Origin: Carboxylicivirga taeanensis
GTDB lineage: Bacteria > Bacteroidota > Bacteroidia > Bacteroidales > Marinilabiliaceae
Assembly: GCF_051851475.1 (NCBI RefSeq)
Contig: NZ_JBPUSJ010000005.1
Coordinates: 310,001-374,000, forward strand
Direction of reading: 5' to 3'
DNA length: 64,000 nt
The notes below the pieces were generated by a model. It ran no database searches and was not told the origin of the DNA. It saw nothing but the letters and a program-made list of their open reading frames with translations. A program made the position numbers and the translations under genes. Shown piece by piece: positions 33,477-41,573 of this stretch (its first letter is position 1; every line of letters starts with the position of its first letter).

Positions 33477-33652
33477 TTAAAAATAAGGCTAAGTTTTGAG
33501 AATGAAAAGGGCAATTTTGTGCTCTGGGCCTTAAAAGCGCTGAAGCCGTCATTTTAATCCCAGGTATCTCAGGGCGATGCCCCATATGAATGCTCGTTCG
33601 ACTGTTTTATTGGCTTTTGTGTTCAGATAACTGAAATGCGACTTCTTTTTAG

Positions 33653-34366
33653 TTATTGGAATAGTTCAGCAAGCTTAGGAAAACCAGAGTTGCGTGCAAC
33701 ATCTTTGGCTGTATATCCTTTGTTGTTAACAATGTGCTTGTCGGCGCCAATGGTTATCAAGAGTTTCACAATGTCTAAGCGCCCTCTTGCGCAAGCATTG
33801 CTTAATGGGGTGTCGCCATCCTTGTCAACGGCATTAATGTTGGCTCCCTGGTCAATCAGGTATTTGGCAACGTCAATATGTCCTTTTCCGCAGGCTACAG
33901 CCAAAGCCGTGGCCTCATCTTTAGCCCGGGCATCAATGTCGGCCCCATTTTCAACCAAGAGCTTTACAACATTGAGGTGCCCGTTTCGTGCTGCATTTCT
34001 CAAAGGACTTAAATGGTACTGGTTGTTATTGTAATTCACATCCGCACCATGTTGAATAAGCAGATGGGCGAGCTCAGTCTTTCCGTTTAAGGTGGGAATA
34101 AAAATGGGTGTTGTTCCTCCTTTAGTAGGAGCATTAGGGTTGGCGCCCTTATTTAATAAAATGTTCATCGAAACGGTATCGGGTATTAAGGCAGCTTTCC
34201 ACAAAGCAGTGACTCCATCTGCATTGGGTTTATCAAGCTTCGCTCTCTTTTTGATCAGGCGCTCTAATTCATCGTGGTCTCTGTTTTCGATGGCTTCAAA
34301 TAGCGATTGAGAGAAGGTGGTGGAACTCCAAAAAATTCCTGCGATTAAAATTAAAAATACTTTCAT
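33653..34366 (-). CDS. Second secreted ankyrin-repeat protein
   Basis: This 237-residue protein has a signal peptide (MKVFLILIAGIFWSSTTFSQ, cleavage near residue 20) and about six consecutive ankyrin repeats to the C-terminus. Clear units are DGVTALWKAALIPD, KGGTTPIFIPTLNGK, HLSPLRNAARNGHLN, DEATALAVACGKGHI, DGDTPLSNACARGRL and KGYTAKDVARNSGF. It is presumably a periplasmic or outer-membrane-facing protein-binding module. It is a likely paralogue of the protein at 28789-29454, with the same build and strand about 4 kb away. It lies 49 bases after the DUF998 gene and may be transcribed with it. Confidence 0.9.
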   Translation of the reverse strand: MKVFLILIAGIFWSSTTFSQSLFEAIENRDHDELERLIKKRAKLDKPNADGVTALWKAALIPDTVSMNILLNKGANPNAPTKGGTTPIFIPTLNGKTELAHLLIQHGADVNYNNNQYHLSPLRNAARNGHLNVVKLLVENGADIDARAKDEATALAVACGKGHIDVAKYLIDQGANINAVDKDGDTPLSNACARGRLDIVKLLITIGADKHIVNNKGYTAKDVARNSGFPKLAELFQ

Positions 34367-34415
34367 GTGCGTGTTGTTGTCTGTTATATAAATGTTTATT
34401 GTTTTCAGGTGCTTA

Positions 34416-35000
34416 CTAAAGCGGATTGTGTTCGGGTTTTAGTTTTGCCAGCGTATAGGCTGAAAAGGCAATGTATCCGAAAACAACTATTCCGAAAAGA
34501 CGCTGTGTGAGGCCGCGTTTTTCCATCGGATCTAAGCCGGCAATCATAGCCCAGAAATAGAGAAAAATAACGACTGTGGCCAGGATTGAAAGCGTTTCTG
34601 TTGCTTTTGTCCTGTTTTTATCTCGTAACTCGTATAGGAAAGCAAGGGGAAGAAGCATAATGGACAGACCAATGCCATATAGCCCGTGCCAGGGGGAACC
34701 AATTTTATAGCAAGCCCCAAATAGAAATGTTAATCCGAAAATACCAATTAGCAGGGCTGTGAGCAGAAATTGCCTCTTGAATTTCAGGAGTAAGCCAAGA
34801 CTATAAAAAATCAGTGCTAGTCCGGTAGTGAAAATGCCAATTGTAAAAATCTTTACCGCCGTTTGTTCATTATTAACAGCCAGTTCGCTTGCGTGTTGTC
34901 CAATATGGCTGTAATTTGATGCAAACAGGCTGGCGATAATCACTGTTCCAAAATACAGGATGGGTACATAGATGGCTTGTTTAATGAGAAGATTTTTCAT
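34416..35000 (-). CDS. DUF998-like membrane protein
   Basis: This 194-residue protein has about six hydrophobic helices with short loops. Between helices 1 and 2 is SNYSHIGQHASELAVNNE. This matches the DUF998 pattern (N..sH.aSEL), a family of bacterial membrane proteins without assigned function. The open frame extends upstream to 35039, but ATG 35000 gives a normal membrane start (MKNLLIKQAIYVPILYFG). It is followed by an ankyrin gene on the same strand. Confidence 0.7.
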   Translation of the reverse strand: MKNLLIKQAIYVPILYFGTVIIASLFASNYSHIGQHASELAVNNEQTAVKIFTIGIFTTGLALIFYSLGLLLKFKRQFLLTALLIGIFGLTFLFGACYKIGSPWHGLYGIGLSIMLLPLAFLYELRDKNRTKATETLSILATVVIFLYFWAMIAGLDPMEKRGLTQRLFGIVVFGYIAFSAYTLAKLKPEHNPL

Positions 35001-35811
35001 GGTGCTAGTATTTTCTTTGAGGTAGTGAATAAAAACCAAGGCTTTTGTTCGTTTGCTGTTTGGATGTTTCCTTGCTTGTAACCGCCATTGGTGCTTATTT
35101 TTTGAGGAAAATTACAATACTCTATAATGTGCCATGCGGTTAATGTTAATTGTAAATTATAAAGATGTAAAATATTATTTTAGATAGAAAGTATTTCGCC
35201 GAATGGACGGTGCTAAAGGCAAGCAGGCTTCTCTTGTTTATGGCTAAAGATACTTACAGTCTTTCTGATAAGGATGTTACCTGTGCAAAATTCAATGCGC
35301 CATCTCCTTGAAAATGGTCATTAACTTATTTGGAACATTATTTACAGAAGGAGGTGTGTGCATGACATAGTTTGTGTTAATGACAATACGCCTGGCAGGA
35401 AAAGTGATGTTGTTCGGATTTAAACATCTACAGATTATTGGACCGTAAGTTAGGAAGGCGATGGGCTAATGGAATTGAGGTTGTGAGGGTTATGAGGTTT
35501 GCGCCTGTATTGTTGGCGGCATGCTGGATAATCACATCTGAAATGGTGCTTTGGGAGTTGGTAAGTGTCTGAAAACAGTTTTCAAATAAATTCAGCATAA
35601 TACTTATAAATTATAAGCAAATAATTCCTCCATCTGATTTTTTATAAAATGTTTGGGCAGGTTTTGTAGAATGCTTTTAATTAAAGAAATAAATCCTGAA
35701 TTTTCATTTTTTTAACATTTAAAAGGCCAACTTATCAGTTGTAGTATATATTTTTGACAGCACAAATGACAATTAAAGAATTTTTGGTGTAATTGTAAAC
35801 TATCTGTATTT
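35001..35811. other. 811-bp region without a recognisable gene
   Basis: No open frame of protein-like composition longer than about 60 codons fits either strand. The left half has mixed composition and could be eroded coding sequence. The right half (35580 onward) is strongly AT-rich and forms the promoter and leader of the carboxyltransferase operon. I see no tRNA-like cloverleaf, repeat or terminator. Confidence 0.5.
35749..35756 (+). promoter_or_regulatory. -7 promoter box of the carboxyltransferase operon
   Basis: TATTTTTG, an exact TAnnTTTG match within a very AT-rich leader, 56 bases before ATG 35812. No TTTG at the -33 distance. Its position agrees with a highly expressed operon. Confidence 0.4.
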
Positions 35812-37368
35812 ATGAAAGTATCTGAAAAGATTGAGCTACTTAAAAAGAGACGTGAAGAAGTCCAAAAAATGGGCGGCGATGCACGTGTAGCAAAGCAGCA
35901 TGAAAAAGGCAAGCTGTCGGCTCGTGAGCGTCTTGACGTTCTTTTTGACGAAGGTAGCTTTAGAGAGGTTGACATGTTTGTAGAGCATCGCTCAGTAAAC
36001 TTTGGTCTCGACAAAGTTGAGGTGCCTTCAGATGGTGTAATTGTGGGGCACGGTTTAGTAAACGGTCGTCCTGTATTTGCCTACTCTCAGGATTTTACCT
36101 CTCGTGGTGGGTCTTTAGGGGAAATGCATGCCGCTAAAATTTGCAAAATAATGGATTTGGCCGTTAAAGCAGGCGCTCCTGTTGTTGGGTTAAACGACTC
36201 TGGTGGTGCGCGTGTTGAAGAAGGTGTAGATGCATTAAAAGGCTACGGTGAGATTTTTATGCGTAACTCGCGTGCATCAGGCGTTATCCCACAAATTTCA
36301 GCCATTATGGGGCCTTGTGCTGGTGGAGCTGTTTATTCTCCGGCAATGACTGATTTCATCTTTATGGTGAAAAAGCAGAGCCACATGTTTATTACCGGAC
36401 CAAACGTTATTAAAACGGTAACCGGTGAGGAGACAACACTGGAGGAGTTAGGTGGTGCTATGGTGCATAACTCAAAAAGCGGTAACGCACATTTCGCCTG
36501 CGACAGTGATGAAGATACAATTGAAGCTATAAAAGAACTGTTAGAGTTCTTACCAAATAATAATTTAGAAGAAGCTCCTCAAATTCCTATGGGCGATGAT
36601 CCGACCCGTCAGTGTGAAGAGCTGGATACAATTATACCAGATGATCCAAAAACACCTTATGACATGGTAGCTGTTATCGAGTCGGTACTTGATAATGGTG
36701 AATTCATGCAGGTGCACGAACACTATGCTGAAAATGCTATTGTTGGTTTTGGTCACTTAAATAACCGTTCAGTAGGTATCATCGCCAACCAGCCAATGAT
36801 TCAGGCCGGTTGCTTGGATATCGATGCTTCGGATAAGATTTCGCGTTTCGTACGTACCTGTGATGCTTACAACATTCCAATGATCACATTTGTAGATGTA
36901 CCAGGTTACCTGCCAGGTGTAGCTCAGGAGTGGGATGGAATTATTCGTCACGGGGCTAAATTACTTTGGTCATACGCCGAAGCTACCGTACCTAAGTTCA
37001 CGGTTGTAACCCGTAAAGATTATGGTGGTGCTTACTTGGCGATGTGTTCGAAGCCTCTGGGAGCCGACATGGTGTTTGCATGGCCTTCAGCCGAGATTGC
37101 TGTAATGGGTGCTAAAGGTGCCGTTGAAGTGATTTCGACTTACCGCAAGCAAATTTCAGAAGCAGAAGATCGTCAGGCAATGACGGATGCGAAGATTAAA
37201 GAATACGAAGACGCATTTAACGTGCCTTACCTGGCTGCTAAGCGTGGTTATATTGATGATGTTATCCTGCCAAGTGAAACAAGGCAGCGCCTGATCGATG
37301 CACTTGAAGTGATGTCGACTAAGACTGAGGTGTTACCTCCTAAGAAGCACGGAAACATTCCATTGTAA
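35812..37368 (+). CDS. Acyl-CoA carboxyltransferase subunit (methylmalonyl-CoA/propionyl-CoA type)
   Basis: This 518-residue enzyme of the MmdA/PccB/transcarboxylase-12S family moves a carboxyl group between biotin and a CoA ester. The two CoA-binding halves are complete. The first carries GLNDSGGARVEEGVDALKGYG and MGPCAGGAVYSPAMTDFIFMV (partly quoted). The second contains the FVDVPGYLPGVAQEW motif and AYLAMCSKPLGAD near residue 412. The aspartate that favours methylmalonyl/propionyl substrates over acetyl cannot be pinned down by eye. No biotin carboxylase subunit lies in the window, but a biotin-carrying carboxyltransferase follows downstream. That fits transcarboxylase or decarboxylase better than a classical carboxylase. 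Codons favour CGT and GGT, suggesting high expression. Confidence 0.92.
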   Translation: MKVSEKIELLKKRREEVQKMGGDARVAKQHEKGKLSARERLDVLFDEGSFREVDMFVEHRSVNFGLDKVEVPSDGVIVGHGLVNGRPVFAYSQDFTSRGGSLGEMHAAKICKIMDLAVKAGAPVVGLNDSGGARVEEGVDALKGYGEIFMRNSRASGVIPQISAIMGPCAGGAVYSPAMTDFIFMVKKQSHMFITGPNVIKTVTGEETTLEELGGAMVHNSKSGNAHFACDSDEDTIEAIKELLEFLPNNNLEEAPQIPMGDDPTRQCEELDTIIPDDPKTPYDMVAVIESVLDNGEFMQVHEHYAENAIVGFGHLNNRSVGIIANQPMIQAGCLDIDASDKISRFVRTCDAYNIPMITFVDVPGYLPGVAQEWDGIIRHGAKLLWSYAEATVPKFTVVTRKDYGGAYLAMCSKPLGADMVFAWPSAEIAVMGAKGAVEVISTYRKQISEAEDRQAMTDAKIKEYEDAFNVPYLAAKRGYIDDVILPSETRQRLIDALEVMSTKTEVLPPKKHGNIPL

Positions 37369-37380
37369 AACAATTGTACT

Positions 37381-37566
37381 ATGACAGCAAGAGAAAAAAA
37401 GAGAAGAGCGGCAATGATCGCTGTAGCTTATTACCTTGAGCAGGAAGCAGCTAAAAATAATGAAGTAACAACTGTTAATTCATGGAAAGCGGCCGGAAAA
37501 GAGGTGATAATGAATAACCGGGCTATGGTACAGCGTCGTGGTCGTTTATTACGTTCTCGCGCTTAA
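37381..37566 (+). CDS. 61-residue basic accessory protein of the carboxyltransferase operon
   Basis: This small protein, 12 bases after the carboxyltransferase stop, has a helical N-terminal half (EKKRRAAMIAVAYYLEQEAA) and a basic C-terminal half (WKAAGKEVIMNNRAMVQRR). No membrane segment is present, so it is not an OadG/MmdC-type anchor. The position, and the W-K-A-A-G plus arginine-rich tail, recall small assembly subunits such as the epsilon subunit of acyl-CoA carboxylases, but homology is not established. It could help dock the two carboxyltransferases. The frame is clean, but the size alone is not decisive. Confidence 0.7.
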   Translation: MTAREKKRRAAMIAVAYYLEQEAAKNNEVTTVNSWKAAGKEVIMNNRAMVQRRGRLLRSRA

Positions 37567-37653
37567 GGTAAGAAAAGTAGTAACAGGCAGAGGGCAGAAG
37601 TGAGTGAACGAACACTTGGCACTGCACACTATGCACTTTAAAAATCGAAGAAA

Positions 37654-39561
37654 ATGAATTACGATAAGCACGGAGTCTTGGAGATGGCTCCACTAGAGTT
37701 TGGAGCTGACCGTCCTAAAGCGGCAAATCCAATTAAAATTAATGATGTAAGTTTACGCGACGGTCACCAGTCACTATTCGCAACCCGCGGACGTACTGAA
37801 GACATGTTGCCAGTAGCCGAAATGATTGACAACGCAGGGTATAACGCTGTTGAAACATGGGGTGGTGCTACATTTGATACCATGCACCGTTTCTTGGCCG
37901 AAGATCCATGGGAGCGTCTGCGCACTCTGAAGAAGCACATGCCAAAAACACCTTTTTCAATGTTATTGCGCGGTCAGAACGTTGTAGGTTACCGTAACTA
38001 TGCCGATGATGTGGTAAGAGCATTTGTTCAGCGTGCGGTTGATAACGGCATGGATATTTTCCGTTGTTTTGATGCCCTGAACGACTACCGTAACTTCGAA
38101 ACGGCTGCTCAGGTAATTAAGGACAATGGTAAGCACTTCCAGGGCGTTGTATGTTATACATTGAACCAGCCTCGTTTAGGTGGTGATATCTACAACATGG
38201 ACTACTACGTAAACAAGGTGAAAGAATTGCTGGAGTTTGGTGTGGATTCAATCTGTATCAAAGATATGGCAGGTTTGATTGCCCCTTATGATATTTACAA
38301 CCTGGTACGCGAAATCAAAAAAATTACTGATACTCCTATCAACCTGCACACTCACTTTACTTCAGGTATGGGCGATTTGGCTATCTTCAAAGCCATTGAG
38401 GCTGGTGTGGATATTGTTGATACTTGTATCGGGCCTTATGCTTACCGTACATCACACGCTGCTGTTGAGCCATTAATCATGTCGTTGTTAGGTACTAACC
38501 GCGATTCTGGTATGGACATCAACAAAATTACTGCTATTGCAGAAGAGATGGAGAAATACATACCTAAGTACAAGCACCTGGATAACAATCCTAACTACGC
38601 TACTACTGATATCAATGTATTGCTTCACCAAACGCCAGGTGGTATGTTATCTAACCTGGTGAACCAGTTGAAAGCAATGAACGCTTTAGATAAGTTACCA
38701 GAAGTATTCCGTTTATTACCAAAAGTTCGTAAAGACTTAGGTAACATTCCTTTGGTAACACCTACTTCTCAAATTGTTGGTGTACAAACAGTAAACAACG
38801 TATTGTTTGACTCATACGAAGGTGAGTATGCACAGATTACTAAAGAGGTAAAAGACCTTTGCTACGGACTGTATGGTAAAACGACTGACCCTATCAATCC
38901 TGAAGTGCAGAAGAAAGCCTTGAAAGGTTATGCTCGTGGTGAGGAGCCTATCACTGTTCGTCCGGGTTCTATCTTAGAGCCTGAAATGGAGGCCGTAAAA
39001 GAGGAGTTCAAAGACTTTGCTAAGGATATTGATGATGAAGTATTGTGTGCTCTTTATCCGGTAACTGGTAAGCGCTTCCTGAAGTGGAAATATGGTCAGG
39101 AAGAAGTACCTGCTGAGTTCCAGGCCAAGACTATGGAGCAGGTGGAGAAAGAAGAAGAGTTGGTACGTAAGGCTTTGTCGGGCGAGTTAACGTCAAAAGG
39201 CAATGGCGGTGCAACTCGCGAGCTGGAAGTAAAGGTCGATGGCGAAGTATTTACTGTTGAAATCAACGACCCAAATGCTACAGGTGCTGCTCCACGTGCA
39301 CGTCGTGCAAAAGGTGGTGCTAAGGAAGTGGAAGCAACCGGAAGCCTGATTGCGCCAATCCCTGGTATGATTGTTGAGTTTAAGAAGAAAGTAGGTGAAG
39401 AGGTAAAAGCTGGTGAAACAGTGGTAGTACTTGAGGCTATGAAAATGATGAACAACCTTGACGCAGCTGTTGATGGCGTTGTGAAGGAAATCAAATTCGA
39501 CTCAGGTGACTCTGTAGCCAAAGGAGATGTGTTAATGGTGATTGAACCAAAAGAAGCGTAA
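37654..39561 (+). CDS. Pyruvate/oxaloacetate carboxyltransferase with biotin domain (5S-1.3S type)
   Basis: This 635-residue protein has an N-terminal TIM-barrel carboxyltransferase (residues 25-330) with the start VSLRDGHQSLFATR, the WGGATFDTMHRFLAEDPW block, CIKDMAGL and the metal-binding NLHTHFTSGMGD. A helical domain follows, then an Ala/Gly linker and a biotinyl domain whose EAMKM motif places the biotin on Lys597. It matches OadA, PycB and the Propionibacterium transcarboxylase 5S plus 1.3S subunits, with 5S and 1.3S fused. It should transfer CO2 between biotin and pyruvate. With the upstream CoA enzyme it could make oxaloacetate from methylmalonyl-CoA and pyruvate. Absence of an OadB-type membrane subunit argues against a sodium pump here. 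Confidence 0.9.
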   Translation: MNYDKHGVLEMAPLEFGADRPKAANPIKINDVSLRDGHQSLFATRGRTEDMLPVAEMIDNAGYNAVETWGGATFDTMHRFLAEDPWERLRTLKKHMPKTPFSMLLRGQNVVGYRNYADDVVRAFVQRAVDNGMDIFRCFDALNDYRNFETAAQVIKDNGKHFQGVVCYTLNQPRLGGDIYNMDYYVNKVKELLEFGVDSICIKDMAGLIAPYDIYNLVREIKKITDTPINLHTHFTSGMGDLAIFKAIEAGVDIVDTCIGPYAYRTSHAAVEPLIMSLLGTNRDSGMDINKITAIAEEMEKYIPKYKHLDNNPNYATTDINVLLHQTPGGMLSNLVNQLKAMNALDKLPEVFRLLPKVRKDLGNIPLVTPTSQIVGVQTVNNVLFDSYEGEYAQITKEVKDLCYGLYGKTTDPINPEVQKKALKGYARGEEPITVRPGSILEPEMEAVKEEFKDFAKDIDDEVLCALYPVTGKRFLKWKYGQEEVPAEFQAKTMEQVEKEEELVRKALSGELTSKGNGGATRELEVKVDGEVFTVEINDPNATGAAPRARRAKGGAKEVEATGSLIAPIPGMIVEFKKKVGEEVKAGETVVVLEAMKMMNNLDAAVDGVVKEIKFDSGDSVAKGDVLMVIEPKEA

Positions 39562-39594
39562 GCAACTCCGAAATACAATATACTCCAAAAATTG

Positions 39595-39624
39595 AGGCAG
39601 ACCGTACGGTCTGCCTTTTTTTTT
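39595..39624 (+). terminator. Strong terminator of the carboxyltransferase operon
   Basis: AGGCAGACCG-TACGGTCTGCCT is a perfect 22-base palindrome that folds to a 9-bp stem with a four-base loop, followed by nine T residues. Confidence 0.97.
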
Positions 39625-39861
39625 GTAAATTTATTAGGCTGGATATCATCCGATTAATAATGAATCTAAATGCATCAAATAATATAGATATAGAAATAAC
39701 TAGATAAATTAATATATTTGTAGTCATACTTTCATCCAAATAGTGAAGTTGGAAGTAGCGAAAGAGGATTGGCGAAATAACTTCATGCAAGAGCTGGTCT
39801 GTTTCGTTCGTTGTTTATTGAAGCTCATACTCTTTTGGATACTTAATCGTAAGTAATCCAA

Positions 39862-39869
39862 TAGTTTTG
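39862..39869 (+). promoter_or_regulatory. -7 promoter box for the metallophosphoesterase lipoprotein
   Basis: TAGTTTTG, an exact TAnnTTTG match 45 bases before ATG 39914. A TTTG lies 24 bases upstream (39834-39837), longer than the ideal spacer. Confidence 0.4.
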
Positions 39870-39913
39870 CAGAGCAATCATTTTTATGAGTCAATTAGTG
39901 ATAATGTTGAAGA

Positions 39914-40729
39914 ATGGATACTATGAATACATATTTGATCCGGATAGGAATAGTAATTTTGGCCATAGGGGTGTTAACGTCTTGTGAGGAGATTATAGAA
40001 TATAGCCCTTATCAAAACATTGTTCCCAACAAGTGGAAGAACCAGAATGTGCGTAACTATAACGAGTTATTGCCTGCAGCAAACGATACGTTTGAACCCT
40101 TTAAGGTTGCCCTGATTAGTGACTCTCACACCTATTATGATGAGTTTGTCGATCAGGTCGCTTTTATCAATGCGCAATCCGAGTATAAATTCGTTATCCA
40201 CCTGGGTGATATTACATTAAGTGCTAACAGTCGGGAGTTTGAATGGTATAGTGACATTATGAATACCATCAATATACCGGTTATAACGCTTATTGGGAAT
40301 CACGATTGTTTGGGCAATGGGTACAGCATCTTTACCGAAATGTTTGGCCAGTCCAACTTTTTCTTCGAATACAAGGAGGTGAAGTTTGTTATTTTTGATG
40401 ACATTATCTGGGAAAAGAACATTGTAGATCCCGATTTTAAATGGCTCGATACGGCCCTCAAAAATGATGGAGACTACAAGCATGTGCTGCCCTTTGCGCA
40501 TATACCTCCGTGGGACGATCAGTTCTCTTTAGGTAATGAGTTGCTTTATAATAAAATAATGGAAAGTAACGATATTCCTTTGTCTATACACGGGCATGGC
40601 CATAGTTACAACTGGTCGCAACCTTATGGGGAGGTGAATTACCTGTCGGTACCAGCACCTATTCGAAATGAGCTGATAGTGTTGGATATTCAGGCCGATA
40701 CGGTTATTGTGGAACGCATACATTATTAA
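39914..40729 (+). CDS. Metallophosphoesterase lipoprotein
   Basis: This 271-residue protein has a lipoprotein signal ending AIGVLTSC, then acidic EEIIEYS. Acidic residues after the cysteine are typical of surface-exported Bacteroidota lipoproteins. The calcineurin-like metal motifs are present in order: LISDSH, HLGDITL, IGNHDCLG, FAHIPPW and GHGHSY. It would act outside the inner membrane on phosphate esters, diphosphates or phosphodiesters. Alternative ATG starts at 39914 and 39923 lie on the same frame and cannot be separated. The stop TAA overlaps the next gene's ATG (TAATG), indicating translational coupling to the beta-barrel-like protein. Confidence 0.88.
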   Translation: MDTMNTYLIRIGIVILAIGVLTSCEEIIEYSPYQNIVPNKWKNQNVRNYNELLPAANDTFEPFKVALISDSHTYYDEFVDQVAFINAQSEYKFVIHLGDITLSANSREFEWYSDIMNTINIPVITLIGNHDCLGNGYSIFTEMFGQSNFFFEYKEVKFVIFDDIIWEKNIVDPDFKWLDTALKNDGDYKHVLPFAHIPPWDDQFSLGNELLYNKIMESNDIPLSIHGHGHSYNWSQPYGEVNYLSVPAPIRNELIVLDIQADTVIVERIHY

Positions 40730-41406
40730 TGATGAATCTATTACAATATATTAGTGGCCGGCTTGTTGTTTTCGCCCTTCTTCTGATGAACACCTTTTAT
40801 ACAGAAGCGCAGGCGTATGATATAAATCAGGTCAGTCCATTGACTGCCAATGTGGAAGAGGATGATGATTCGGTTGCTGCACGTGATTCGATGACCTGTA
40901 AAAAGAGATGGTACCTGCCTCAGCAATATAAATTGCAGTATGCCGGAAGTATCGGTTTTATGTCCGTTGGGTTTGGGTACGAAGTATCACCTACCTATCA
41001 GCCGGTATTATTTATTGGCTACTTAAGTGAAAAGTTCGGTGGAAGTAAAAACAGGGTGCTAAGCATTTCGGTAAAAAACAGTTTTTATTTTACCCGACAA
41101 CCAGTTTTTAAATACCTGAAACCTTACGCGGGGCTTTCTATCAACTGGGGAAATACCAATAACACCTTCAAATCGCTGCCCGACTATTATCCTGACGAGT
41201 ACTATTTTCAGAACATGATACACTTTGCGCCGTTTGTAGGTGGCGAATTTTATGTTCCTCTGAAAGGTAAACATATAGAGGGTGTTGGATTGTATACAGA
41301 AGTGTCGGCTTTTGATGCATACCTTCTTGAGGCCATTCGAACGAAGTATGTTAAACCACACATGGCCTTGTCTTTAGCTTTGGGAATAACTATTTATATT
41401 AATTAA
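40729..41406 (+). CDS. Probable outer-membrane beta-barrel-like protein, function unknown
   Basis: This 225-residue protein has an N-terminal signal peptide (to about residue 28, QAYDINQ after cleavage). The remainder is beta-rich with alternating aromatic residues (YAGSIGFMSVGFGYEV, FYFTRQPVFKYLKPYAGLSI, MALSLALGITIYIN), typical of a small porin-like barrel with an aromatic or Asn end. It starts by overlapping the stop of the metallophosphoesterase gene, so it probably serves the same process at the outer membrane. I know no named family. Confidence 0.7.
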   Translation: MMNLLQYISGRLVVFALLLMNTFYTEAQAYDINQVSPLTANVEEDDDSVAARDSMTCKKRWYLPQQYKLQYAGSIGFMSVGFGYEVSPTYQPVLFIGYLSEKFGGSKNRVLSISVKNSFYFTRQPVFKYLKPYAGLSINWGNTNNTFKSLPDYYPDEYYFQNMIHFAPFVGGEFYVPLKGKHIEGVGLYTEVSAFDAYLLEAIRTKYVKPHMALSLALGITIYIN

Positions 41407-41407
41407 A

Positions 41408-41434
41408 GTAACGAGCACTTCTTGAGTGCTCTTA
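41408..41434 (+). terminator. Terminator-like stem-loop after the 40729 gene
   Basis: GTAA-C-GAGCACT pairs with AGTGCTC-TTAC around a five-base loop, 7 perfect pairs plus 4 across a bulge. It is followed by a T-rich stretch (TTACTTATTTG) rather than a strict T-run. Confidence 0.55.
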
Positions 41435-41516
41435 CGTGTTGTTACTTATTTGACATCAAAAAAAGTTAATCATGGTTAAATTTAGGGTGAAGCCCTAAAA
41501 GTGAAGGCCATGCCAC

Positions 41517-41546
41517 TTTGTTTACAGCTGCTTTTTTCTAATTTTA
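41517..41546 (+). promoter_or_regulatory. Promoter of the AsmA-like/patatin operon
   Basis: TTTG at 41517-41520, 18 bases, then TAATTTTA at 41539-41546, one base off the -7 consensus, 28 bases before ATG 41574. Confidence 0.4.
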
Positions 41547-41573
41547 GTGCTTCTAATTCTTAACATTCTTTTT

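Larger units (their letters stand above)
39562..39913. other. 352-bp intergenic region before the metallophosphoesterase
   Basis: After the operon terminator the DNA is AT-rich with no protein-like frame. It holds TATATTTG at 39713-39720 and TAGTTTTG at 39862-39869, both matching the -7 consensus, so two promoters are possible for the 39914 gene. Confidence 0.45.

Noticed and set aside
37654..39561. Oxaloacetate decarboxylase alpha subunit of a sodium pump
   Set aside because: Domain content fits, but the membrane beta and gamma subunits are absent from the operon. Kept as an alternative only.
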